Assembly: GCA_021819025.1 (NCBI GenBank) | Contig: JAKASN010000193.1 | Location: forward strand, 1 to 5,070 | Source of the DNA: Actinomycetes bacterium | GTDB lineage: Bacteria; Actinomycetota; Acidimicrobiia; Acidimicrobiales; Acidimicrobiaceae | Direction of reading: 5' to 3' | Length of the DNA stretch: 5,070 nt | In this document: positions 1 to 5,070 of the stretch, in pieces | Layout: every line of letters starts with the position of its first letter | Position numbering within the stretch: the first letter of the stretch is position 1 | Notes under the pieces: model-generated | The model's database searches: none | The model's input: only the letters and a program-made list of their open reading frames with translations | What the model was told of the DNA's origin: nothing | Translations under genes and position numbers: made by a program

Positions 1-22
1 TCTCCTCTGAACAGGGTAACTT

Positions 23-98
23 TGGTGCGCTCGGAGGGAGTCGAACCCCCAACCTTCTGATCCGTAGTCAGATGCTCTATCCATTGAGCTACGAGCGC
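23..98 (-). tRNA. tRNA-Arg (anticodon ACG), CCA end encoded
   Basis: This tRNA decodes arginine CGN codons; A34 is normally deaminated to inosine. Read on the minus strand, it forms a full cloverleaf. The 7-bp acceptor stem is GCGCTCG (98-92) with CGAGCGC (33-27). The anticodon stem is TCTGA/TCAGA around the 7-nt loop CTACGGA (67-61), which puts the anticodon ACG at 65-63. The variable loop has 5 nt (AGGTT). The T arm is GGGGG/CCCTC with one G-U pair and the loop TTCGACT. The discriminator is A (26), and CCA is encoded at 25-23, so 3' maturation needs no CCA addition. The gene lies downstream of the amidase gene and on the same strand, but a terminator-like hairpin separates them, so it is probably transcribed on its own. 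Confidence 0.97.
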
Positions 99-109
99 AG
101 CGGAGAATG

Positions 110-115
110 ATTCTA
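110..115 (-). promoter_or_regulatory. Possible -10 box for tRNA-Arg
   Basis: On the minus strand TAGAAT (115-110) lies 11 nt upstream of the mature tRNA 5' end at 98. It resembles the TATAAT consensus and the distance suits a short tRNA leader. At the expected 17-bp spacing there is no good TTGACA-like -35 box; the sequence there is CGCAGG. The call is weak and rests on one hexamer and its position. Confidence 0.3.
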
Positions 116-116
116 A

Positions 117-143
117 CCGGGCTCCGCCTCTTCCTGCGCCCGG
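117..143 (-). other. Inverted repeat upstream of the tRNA
   Basis: CCGGGC (117-122) and GCCCGG (138-143) form a perfect 6-bp GC-only stem around a 15-nt loop. On the minus strand it is followed at once by TTAGAATC, so it overlaps the spacer of the proposed tRNA promoter. It could be a second, weaker terminator blocking read-through from the amidase gene into the tRNA, a binding site, or chance. There is no U-tract. Confidence 0.25.
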
Positions 144-218
144 AAGCTAACGAGTAGCGGAAACAAACCCCAAGTATCGACTCGTAGCACCCCTGGCCGA
201 TCTAGCAATGATTAACAA

Positions 219-245
219 GTCAAGCGGCCAACAAGGCCGCTCAAC
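219..245 (-). terminator. Probable terminator of the amidase gene
   Basis: The core stem is AGCGGCC (223-229) with GGCCGCT (235-241) around a 5-nt loop, and it starts 14 nt past the amidase stop codon. In minus-strand RNA the stem extends to 11 bp: GTTGAGCGGCC pairs with GGCCGCTTGAC using two G-U wobbles. In plus-strand RNA the same two positions are C-A and A-C mismatches. This asymmetry fits a structure that works in the amidase transcript. The downstream tract, TTGTTAATCATT, is T-rich but broken, so the terminator may be weak or factor-assisted. Confidence 0.6.
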
Positions 246-259
246 AGGCGAATCAGAAC

Positions 260-1735
260 TTAGTGCGTTGAGTCCAAGAAGCGTGGACTCAGTCGTACTC
301 CGAGGACCGCTTCAATTTGGCTTGCAATGGCAAGCACGGATGCGTCGCTATATGGAGCACCAAAAAGCGTCATGCCGATCGGCAGTCCGCCGGCGGTGCC
401 GATGGGAATGCTGATGGACGCAGATCCAGCCACAGCGGCAACGGAATATCCTGCGCCAGCTACCGAGTCGCCATTGATATGGTCCGTCAGCCAGGCTGGT
501 GACATCGTCGGCACGCAGAGCAGGTCAACATTGCCCAAAGTAATCGCTTTCATGATGGCATTCTCTGCCCGTTGCAGGTTACTCGCGCGGGCGACATGAT
601 AAGACTTATCCATCTCCTTCGAGATTTGGATTGCGCTCTCGAAATGTTCCTGACCGAAGAATTCCAACTCCTCAGCGGCATGGACGCGGTTGAACTCGAC
701 AAGATCTTCGAGAGACGACGCCCCTTCAACCCCTCGCGAACCAAGATAAGAGTTCAAGTCGCGATACATTTCCCAGTGCAGTACGGTGAGCTCATCGCTC
801 TCGCTGAGCGAGAAATCAGTATCCGTGGCGATGTCGATGGCATCCACGATTGCCACGCCAGCTTTGCGCAGTTCAACGATCGCCTCGGCAAAGACAGCAT
901 CAGCCTTGGTACTGTAGCCAAAGAAACCCTGGCGCGGAATGCCGAGCCGAAACGCCAGCCCGCGTTCACGCTCTTGGAGGTAGCAACTGTGCAGACCGCC
1001 GCGAAAGTACTTCTCGCTTCCACAACGATCCACAAGCGAATCGAATACCAACTCGACGTCGCCGATGTGGCGAGCGAAAATACCCACCGTGTCCTGCGAG
1101 TGCGCTATGGGAATTATCCCCGCGGTGGGAATGACCGAGAGCGTCGGCTTGAAGCCGATGACACCATTTAGCGCCGCTGGGCAGAGGACCGATCCATCAG
1201 TTTCGGTTCCGATGGAGATCGGTACGTAACCCGCAGCAACGGCCACGGCTGAGCCCGCGCTCGACCCACCAGGACTGCGATCCAAGGCGTAAGGATTCCT
1301 GCACTGCCCACCGAGCGCCGACCAGCCGCTCGATGATTGAATACCCCGCATGTTGGACCATTCCGAGAGGTTGGTCTTGCCGAGGATCGCAGCACCCAAC
1401 GATTTCAAGGCCGAGACCACTGCGGCATCCGCCCTCGGAGATGAACCGGCAAGTGCAAGAGAGCCGGCGGTGGTGGGAAACTCAGCGGTATCTATGTTGT
1501 CTTTGACAAGAACCGTAACCCCCGACAGCGCAGCGTCGCCAATCGAGAGAGCGGTCTCGCCGGGATCCGCGATTCGCGCGAGAACCGCATGCAAACCGCG
1601 TTCTCCCGAATCGAAATCATCGATTTTCTGCAAGCTTGCTTCCACGAGTTCACCGTGGGAGATGGCACCCGATCTTAGTGCGTCTTTAGCTTTCAGCGCC
1701 GAGAGTGTAGATAAATCAGAGAAATCAGGCTCCAC
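260..1735 (-). CDS. Amidase-signature family hydrolase
   Basis: This is a 491-residue enzyme of the amidase signature (AS) superfamily. These are cytoplasmic hydrolases that cleave C-N amide bonds through a Ser-cisSer-Lys triad. The AS core is intact. The catalytic lysine is K78 in VLVKDNID, the cis-serine is S158 in the glycine/serine-rich motif SPGGSSAGSA (154-163), and the acyl-enzyme serine is S182 in GTETDGSVLCPA (176-187). The 24-residue gap between the two serines matches the family. The TETDGS form replaces the TDTGGS of GatA, and no gatB or gatC lies nearby, so this is probably a stand-alone amidase and not the tRNA amidotransferase subunit. The substrate cannot be told from sequence. 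No signal peptide or membrane segment is seen. The start is GTG: a TGA at 1744-1742 in the same frame lies two codons upstream, and the N-terminus (LSALKAKDALRSG) looks complete. Length is normal for the family. Confidence 0.93.
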   Translation of the reverse strand: MEPDFSDLSTLSALKAKDALRSGAISHGELVEASLQKIDDFDSGERGLHAVLARIADPGETALSIGDAALSGVTVLVKDNIDTAEFPTTAGSLALAGSSPRADAAVVSALKSLGAAILGKTNLSEWSNMRGIQSSSGWSALGGQCRNPYALDRSPGGSSAGSAVAVAAGYVPISIGTETDGSVLCPAALNGVIGFKPTLSVIPTAGIIPIAHSQDTVGIFARHIGDVELVFDSLVDRCGSEKYFRGGLHSCYLQERERGLAFRLGIPRQGFFGYSTKADAVFAEAIVELRKAGVAIVDAIDIATDTDFSLSESDELTVLHWEMYRDLNSYLGSRGVEGASSLEDLVEFNRVHAAEELEFFGQEHFESAIQISKEMDKSYHVARASNLQRAENAIMKAITLGNVDLLCVPTMSPAWLTDHINGDSVAGAGYSVAAVAGSASISIPIGTAGGLPIGMTLFGAPYSDASVLAIASQIEAVLGVRLSPRFLDSTH

Positions 1736-1749
1736 GCTAAATCACGCTA

Positions 1750-1756
1750 CTCCCCC
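1750..1756 (-). promoter_or_regulatory. Candidate ribosome binding site of the amidase gene
   Basis: GGGGGAG lies upstream of the GTG start, but 14 nt separate it from the start codon, longer than the usual 5-9 nt. An in-frame TGA at 1744-1742 rules out any earlier start in this frame, and the other GTG in the gap (1745-1743) is in a frame that stops at once. Initiation is therefore probably inefficient, or uses another feature. Confidence 0.4.
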
Positions 1757-1757
1757 A

Positions 1758-1813
1758 CGGCAGGCAACTTCCAGTTCCCGCAATGACGCAATCAAGGTGG
1801 GAGAACCCTGCCG
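1758..1813 (-). other. Imperfect long hairpin between the 170-residue gene and the amidase gene
   Basis: On the minus strand CGGCAGG (1813-1807) can pair with CCTGCCG (1764-1758). Directly inside it, GTTCTCC can pair with GGGAAC if one base is bulged, giving a two-part stem of about 13 bp with a large internal loop. The structure lies in the 98-nt gap between the two genes, 20 nt after the upstream stop codon and just before the amidase ribosome binding site. There is no U-tract. It could be a weak terminator, an mRNA-stabilising end, a leader structure of the amidase gene, or chance. No convincing promoter is seen in this gap. Confidence 0.3.
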
Positions 1814-1833
1814 CCGCAAGTATCGCCAAGTTC

Positions 1834-2346
1834 CTAGTTGAACTGCTCTCGCCAGTGCAGTGCGTCGATTCCTGCTTCTTTGATCTCGAGAGTACTCACC
1901 GGTACTGTCTCGATAATCTGGCGTAGTTGAAAATAGTCGTGTGCTGCCCCACGCATAAGTGAGCGGCGGTACGCCTTGAGTTCCTCGGGTATATCGTCGC
2001 CAAGATAGCCGAAGAGGCGAAGTGCAAAATTAACGTCATGAATCACCGGGGCGCGTGAATACAACGACGCGCGTTTGATGGCGACTGCTGCAATCACTGC
2101 AATGACGTCTTCACGGTGCTCGTCATGGCTAAGTTCGAGCTTGTCAATCGCAATGCGCGCCAACTTCAGAGCGTAGCCACTGTCAGGACCCGGGGTACCC
2201 AAAAACTTACCCTGCTCGACGGCGGACCCGCGCATCGCTCCCAATTCAGCGGGGCGATCAGGAACCCACCGCTGCGGAGTACTCAGCTCATCTGTCTCGC
2301 GAAGCCGCGATCCCGCTGCGACTGGAACGTAATCTGGCTGTGTCAC
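1834..2346 (-). CDS. Uncharacterised 170-residue protein
   Basis: I do not recognise this protein. It has no signal peptide, clear membrane segment, Cys-rich metal site or nucleotide-binding loop. The first 45 residues are polar and probably flexible, with the motif RWVPDRPAEL at 26-35. A glycine/proline-rich segment, GKFLGTPGPDSGYAL (46-60), follows. The rest looks mostly helical, with a hydrophobic alanine/isoleucine stretch at about 80-92 and the distinctive segment RAPVIHDVNFALRLFGYL (98-115), then a charged C-terminus. These motifs suggest a conserved soluble family rather than a chance frame. The start is GTG: TAA at 2358-2356 lies in frame three codons upstream, and AAGGGG sits 5 nt before the start. 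It lies between the cimA gene and the amidase gene on the same strand, with gaps of about 100 bp on each side, so it is probably its own transcription unit. Its neighbours do not reveal a function. Confidence 0.8.
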   Translation of the reverse strand: MTQPDYVPVAAGSRLRETDELSTPQRWVPDRPAELGAMRGSAVEQGKFLGTPGPDSGYALKLARIAIDKLELSHDEHREDVIAVIAAVAIKRASLYSRAPVIHDVNFALRLFGYLGDDIPEELKAYRRSLMRGAAHDYFQLRQIIETVPVSTLEIKEAGIDALHWREQFN

Positions 2347-2351
2347 ATCGA

Positions 2352-2357
2352 CCCCTT
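2352..2357 (-). promoter_or_regulatory. Ribosome binding site of the 170-residue protein gene
   Basis: AAGGGG is separated from the GTG start by five bases, TCGAT. Because an in-frame TAA overlaps its upstream end (2358-2356), it fixes the start at 2346. Confidence 0.65.
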
Positions 2358-2370
2358 AATGGCTCTTTGA

Positions 2371-2399
2371 TACCTAAAGGCTAGCCACTTCCAACACAA
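2371..2399 (-). promoter_or_regulatory. Possible promoter of the 170-residue protein gene
   Basis: On the minus strand TTGTGT (2399-2394) and TAGGTA (2376-2371) are separated by exactly 17 bp, resembling sigma70-type -35 and -10 boxes of the looser actinobacterial kind. Transcription would begin near 2364, giving a leader of about 18 nt that holds the ribosome binding site. The match is only partial. Confidence 0.35.
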
Positions 2400-2416
2400 A
2401 TCGCCAAAACATCGCG

Positions 2417-2445
2417 TCTTCAAGCCCACCTTTTGAAGAGGTGGC
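2417..2445 (-). terminator. Probable terminator of the leuB-ilvE-cimA operon, with an alternative hairpin
   Basis: Two hairpins overlap directly after the cimA stop codon. In minus-strand RNA, CCACCT (2444-2439) pairs with AGGTGG (2431-2426) around a 7-nt loop; an extra G-C pair is possible with one bulged G. Alternatively TCTTCAA (2439-2433) pairs with TTGAAGA (2423-2417) around a 9-nt loop. The two share bases and cannot form together. The tract that follows is not a run of T, so this is not a textbook intrinsic terminator, but its place 5 nt past the last operon gene supports a role as 3' end. Confidence 0.5.
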
Positions 2446-2448
2446 ACG

Positions 2449-4050
2449 CTAGAGGCGCGAGACCCCGGAACTGCGCAACAGGCCAATCACAATAGAGTCC
2501 TCAAGCGCTTTCCAGGAAGCCTCGATAATGTTTGGCGAAACCCCAATCGTCGACCACGTGCCATCGCTGTCTGCGGAATCTATCAAAACCCTCACTTTGG
2601 CCCCTGAGCCACTCGAGGAGTCCAACACCCGCACTTTGAAGTCCGTCAAATGCATAATGGCGAGCTTTTCATAAGCCGGAGCAAGCGCTTTTCGAAGCGC
2701 CGCATCGAGGGCGTTCACGGGTCCATTTCCTTCTGCGGTAGCAATATGGCGCTCGCCATTCACCCAAAGCTTCACCGTGGCTTCGGTGGTCGGCGAGTCA
2801 CCATCACGAAGATCGTTGATGACCCGATAAGACTCGAACCTGAAAAACTCCTGCGACCAGCCAGTCGCCTCACGCATCAAGAGTTCCATGGAGCCATCGG
2901 CGGTTTCGAAGTGATATCCCTGATGCTCCAAAACTTTGAGATGGTCGAGAACGCCTGCGACCTCATCTCTGGAAAGTTCTACGCCAATCTCTTCGGCCTT
3001 TATGGCCACGGTGGATCGTCCTGCCATCTCAGAGATCACAAAGCGCGTGCCATTTCCCACCAGCTCGGGATCGATATGCTCATAGGCATCCTTGCGCCGC
3101 GCGATTGCACTGACGTGCAGCCCTGCCTTGTGAGTAAAGGCGGAGGTGCCGACGTAGGGCTTTTGAGGATCCGTGGCGATGTTGATCACTTCGGCGATGT
3201 GGCGCGAAACAGAGGAGATGAGCTTGATCCGCTCGCGAGGTATTGAGTCGACACCCATTTTCAAGCTGAGATTCGGAATCGCAACCGAGAGGTCGGTGTT
3301 GCCGGTTCGTTCCCCGTAACCATTGATGCATCCCTGCACGTGGGTCGCGCCTAGTTCCACCGAGATAAGGGCGTTGGCGGTGGCGCATCCCGAATCATTG
3401 TGAAAATGCACCCCTATTTGGGTATCTATCGCGCCTCGGACATCTCGGAGCACCCCAGCCACCTCGCCGGGAAGGGTTCCACCGTTGGTATCACATAGCA
3501 CCAGAGTGGATGCTCCCCCAGCCTGTGCTGCGCGCAAAACCGCCATGGCATAATCTGGATTGTTCTTATATCCGTCAAAAAAATGCTCGGCATCAAAAAA
3601 CACCCGGCGTCCTTGAGCCACCAGGTAGGCGACGGAGTCCTCGGCCATACGCAGTCCTTCATCAAGGCTGGTGCGCAGGGCTTCCTTGACGTGGTAGTCC
3701 CACGATTTAGCCACGATACACACCGCCTCAGTCTCGGCGTCGAGCAAGTGTGCCAAAGTCTCATCGGTTTCGGGGCGCCCATTGGGGCGCCGTGTAGACC
3801 CAAATGCCACCAAAGTGGCGGCCTCGAACTTTAACTCGCGAGGAGCGCGGCGAAAAAACTCTTCGTCTTTAGGATTCGCCCCAGGCCATCCCCCTTCAAT
3901 AAATGCCACTCCGAGGCGATCGAGCTGTTCGGCAACGTGAAGTTTGTCGTCAACGGTGAGTGAAATGCCTTCCTGCTGGGATCCATCGCGCAAGGTGGTG
4001 TCATAGATCTCCACACTCCTTGGAAGCGCGTAGTCAATCTCAGCCGACAT
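2449..4050 (-). CDS. cimA: (R)-citramalate synthase
   Basis: The product, 533 residues, condenses pyruvate and acetyl-CoA to citramalate, the first step of the threonine-independent route to 2-oxobutyrate and isoleucine. The N-terminal TIM-barrel (about 10-280) belongs to the LeuA/CimA/homocitrate synthase family. Catalytic R21 and metal ligand D22 lie in YDTTLRDGSQQEG. The metal-binding HxH is H215/H217 in GVHFHNDSG, and a further ligand is N251 in NGYGERTGN; the H215-N251 spacing of 36 equals that of mycobacterial LeuA. GGWPGANPKD (53-62) is typical of this CimA branch rather than LeuA. A linker (about 290-400) leads to a C-terminal LeuA-type regulatory domain (about 420-528), which in this family usually binds the end-product amino acid, here probably isoleucine. 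The frame stays open upstream to 4269, but those 73 residues are non-homologous and lie inside ilvE, so ATG 4050 is preferred. It overlaps ilvE by 11 nt and has no strong ribosome binding site. Confidence 0.93.
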   Translation of the reverse strand: MSAEIDYALPRSVEIYDTTLRDGSQQEGISLTVDDKLHVAEQLDRLGVAFIEGGWPGANPKDEEFFRRAPRELKFEAATLVAFGSTRRPNGRPETDETLAHLLDAETEAVCIVAKSWDYHVKEALRTSLDEGLRMAEDSVAYLVAQGRRVFFDAEHFFDGYKNNPDYAMAVLRAAQAGGASTLVLCDTNGGTLPGEVAGVLRDVRGAIDTQIGVHFHNDSGCATANALISVELGATHVQGCINGYGERTGNTDLSVAIPNLSLKMGVDSIPRERIKLISSVSRHIAEVINIATDPQKPYVGTSAFTHKAGLHVSAIARRKDAYEHIDPELVGNGTRFVISEMAGRSTVAIKAEEIGVELSRDEVAGVLDHLKVLEHQGYHFETADGSMELLMREATGWSQEFFRFESYRVINDLRDGDSPTTEATVKLWVNGERHIATAEGNGPVNALDAALRKALAPAYEKLAIMHLTDFKVRVLDSSSGSGAKVRVLIDSADSDGTWSTIGVSPNIIEASWKALEDSIVIGLLRSSGVSRL

Positions 4051-4963
4051 AGTCGAGCCAGTCCCGGTGCTTATCGCTTTGGCCATGCACCGCGGCAAAA
4101 TAGCCTTGTTGGATCGCCTTGGTAAAGCTGCCAGGCTTGCCATCGCCCACCACTCGATCATCGACCGAAGTGGCCGGGGTGACTTCCGCGGCGGTGCCAC
4201 ACAAAAATATCTCGTCAGCAGTGTAAAGATCGGAACGGAGCAGATTGTCGGCTTCGACCGTGTAGCCAAGATCCGCAGCGAGCGCTACCACGCTCGACTG
4301 GGTAATTCCTTCGAGCGCACCTGCTGATGTTGGGGGGGTAATGACACGCCCTTTTCGAACCACGAAGAGGTTCTCTCCGGTGCACTCTGAAACGTAACCT
4401 TGTGGTGACAACAATATCGCTTCGTCATATCCCGCCTTCACTGCCTCAACTTTGGCCAGAGATGAATTCATGTACATGCCGGTTCCTTTGGCTGCCGGAG
4501 GAAGAGAGTTAGGGTTATGACGCACCCAGGAACTCACTTTGAGGCGAATCCCTTTGGCCATTCCCTCTTCTCCAAGGTACGTCCCCCATGGCCACGCTGC
4601 CACAGCGACGCTCGACTTGCAGGCAAGGGGATTGAGACCCATCTCACCGTATCCCATGAATACGATGGGGCGGATATAACACTCTTCGAGGTCGTTCTCG
4701 CGCACCACCGCCCGAATCGCTTCGGCGATGGTCTCCTTGGGATAGGGGATCTCCATCAAGAATATGTGGGCGGAGGCATAGAGACGGTCCACGTGATCGC
4801 GGAGGCGAAAGACCGCCGAGCCTTGCGGAGTCTTGTAGGCGCGAATACCTTCAAATACCCCGGAACCATAGTGGAGACCGTGGGTCAGCACGTGGACGTT
4901 AGCCTCGTGCCACGGAACCAGCTTCCCGTCCATCCAGATGACTTTGCTCTCTTCAATTGGCAT
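4040..4963 (-). CDS. ilvE: Branched-chain amino acid aminotransferase
   Basis: This PLP enzyme of fold type IV performs the last step of leucine, isoleucine and valine synthesis, exchanging the amino group with glutamate/2-oxoglutarate in the cytosol. At 307 residues it matches the usual length of about 300-310. Visible landmarks are the N-terminal HYGSGVFEGIRAY (31-43), phosphate-binding R60 in DHVDRLYAS, YIRP (96-99), the PLP-lysine K159 in PPAAKGTGMYMN, and E193 in YVSECTGENLF, which contacts the pyridine nitrogen. The C-terminal LCGTAAEVTP (254-263) is also typical and helps separate it from D-amino acid transaminase and aminodeoxychorismate lyase. The start is ATG with GAGAGGG six bases upstream. 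It overlaps the preceding leuB-like frame by 11 nt and the following cimA by 11 nt, so all three are probably cotranscribed and translationally coupled. Confidence 0.96.
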   Translation of the reverse strand: MPIEESKVIWMDGKLVPWHEANVHVLTHGLHYGSGVFEGIRAYKTPQGSAVFRLRDHVDRLYASAHIFLMEIPYPKETIAEAIRAVVRENDLEECYIRPIVFMGYGEMGLNPLACKSSVAVAAWPWGTYLGEEGMAKGIRLKVSSWVRHNPNSLPPAAKGTGMYMNSSLAKVEAVKAGYDEAILLSPQGYVSECTGENLFVVRKGRVITPPTSAGALEGITQSSVVALAADLGYTVEADNLLRSDLYTADEIFLCGTAAEVTPATSVDDRVVGDGKPGSFTKAIQQGYFAAVHGQSDKHRDWLDYVG

Positions 4964-5070
4964 TTGAAACCCTCTCTGCTATTGCGTCTCCAATTTGAGA
5001 AGTGGTGGCTCCCGTGGCAGGCGAGTAACTCGAAAGCGCGGAAAAGATCGTGCCGGCGGCCTCTTTCTCG
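4953..5070 (-). CDS. leuB: Probable 3-isopropylmalate dehydrogenase, C-terminal end (partial)
   Basis: Only the last 38 codons lie in the window; the 5' end is beyond the right edge. The frame is open from the edge (first full codon at 5069) to TGA at 4955-4953. The peptide ends with SPATGATTSQIGDAIAERV and a short tail. A T-T/S-x-x-(I/V)-G-D/E-A/R-I-A pattern near the end is typical of LeuB and other members of the isocitrate/isopropylmalate dehydrogenase family. LeuB oxidises and decarboxylates 3-isopropylmalate for leucine, and the same enzyme handles 3-methylmalate (erythro-3-methylmalate) in the citramalate route, which fits a place before ilvE and cimA. The stop overlaps the ilvE start by 11 nt. 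The peptide is short, so a related dehydrogenase or another gene cannot be excluded. Confidence 0.65.
   Translation of the reverse strand, partial: EKEAAGTIFSALSSYSPATGATTSQIGDAIAERVSNAN
4970..4976 (-). promoter_or_regulatory. Ribosome binding site of ilvE
   Basis: GAGAGGG lies six bases (TTTCAA) upstream of the ilvE ATG and inside the end of the leuB-like frame. It is the best Shine-Dalgarno match in the operon and fixes the start at 4963. By contrast cimA, which overlaps ilvE in the same way, has only a distant GGGA, so it probably depends more on coupling. Confidence 0.65.

Noticed and set aside
23..98. The tRNA-Arg gene as a possible integration site for a mobile element
   Set aside because: tRNA-Arg genes are common attachment sites, but there is no integrase, no partial copy of the tRNA 3' end elsewhere in the window, and only 22 nt lie downstream of it here.
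208..414. A small plus-strand frame starting in the terminator region before the amidase stop
   Set aside because: It runs through the terminator hairpin and then antisense to the amidase C-terminus. No ribosome binding site precedes it, and the product is low-complexity and Arg/Ser-rich.
572..1171. A 199-codon open frame on the plus strand, and others at 1350-1841 and 2650-3246
   Set aside because: All three lie antisense to genes with clear family motifs (amidase, amidase, CimA). Their products show no recognisable domain and have the composition expected of the complement of a coding strand. They are shadows.
260..1735. Calling the amidase GatA of the Glu-tRNA(Gln) amidotransferase because it is near a tRNA gene
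   Set aside because: gatB and gatC are not present in the window, the nucleophile loop differs from the GatA form, and closeness to a tRNA gene says nothing about function.
171..1825. The 9-mer CAAGTATCG occurs in both noncoding gaps (171-179 and 1817-1825)
   Set aside because: Both copies are near gene ends, but the match is short, the flanks differ and no third copy was seen. Chance is enough to explain it.
2449..4050. Calling the gene leuA (2-isopropylmalate synthase) or a homocitrate synthase
   Set aside because: The N-terminal pattern DTTLRDGSQQEG with GGWPGANPKD fits the citramalate synthase branch of about 530 residues. Annotation as homocitrate synthase (NifV-like) is a known confusion within this family.
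1..5070. Search for CRISPR repeats, insertion-sequence ends, toxin-antitoxin pairs, phage or defence genes
   Set aside because: No regularly spaced repeats, transposase motifs or small paired genes were seen on either strand. The noncoding gaps are too short to hide a further system.

Overview
This window looks like ordinary chromosome from a moderately GC-rich bacterium, most likely an actinobacterium and possibly of the Acidimicrobiia. The taxon is an inference. It rests on the style of the tRNA-Arg(ACG), the GTG starts on two of the genes, the leuB-ilvE-cimA gene order, and protein sequences that read as actinobacterial to me. Every gene I can support lies on the minus strand, so the window reads from right to left.

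Right part (about 2449-5070): the 3' end of a branched-chain amino acid operon. A partial C-terminus that fits 3-isopropylmalate dehydrogenase (leuB) enters from the right edge. It is followed by a complete class IV branched-chain aminotransferase (ilvE) and a complete (R)-citramalate synthase (cimA). The genes are joined by two overlaps of exactly 11 nt, each of the form ATG...TGA, which points to translational coupling. CimA makes citramalate from pyruvate and acetyl-CoA. After the isomerase and LeuB steps this gives 2-oxobutyrate, the isoleucine precursor, without threonine deaminase. IlvE carries out the final transamination to isoleucine, valine and leucine. Just after cimA there are two overlapping, mutually exclusive hairpins, one of which probably ends the operon.

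Middle (1834-2423): a GTG-started gene for a 170-residue soluble protein that I do not recognise. It has its own Shine-Dalgarno sequence and a possible promoter.

Left part (1-1833): a complete amidase-signature hydrolase with the Lys-Ser-Ser triad, then a terminator hairpin that pairs better in minus-strand RNA than in plus-strand RNA, then a tRNA-Arg(ACG) gene with an encoded CCA end. The noncoding gaps are short (at most about 160 bp). I see no mobile element, CRISPR array, phage gene, defence system or clearly new multi-gene system. The most useful points are the corrected cimA start, the twin 11-nt overlaps, the uncharacterised 170-residue protein and the alternative hairpins after cimA.
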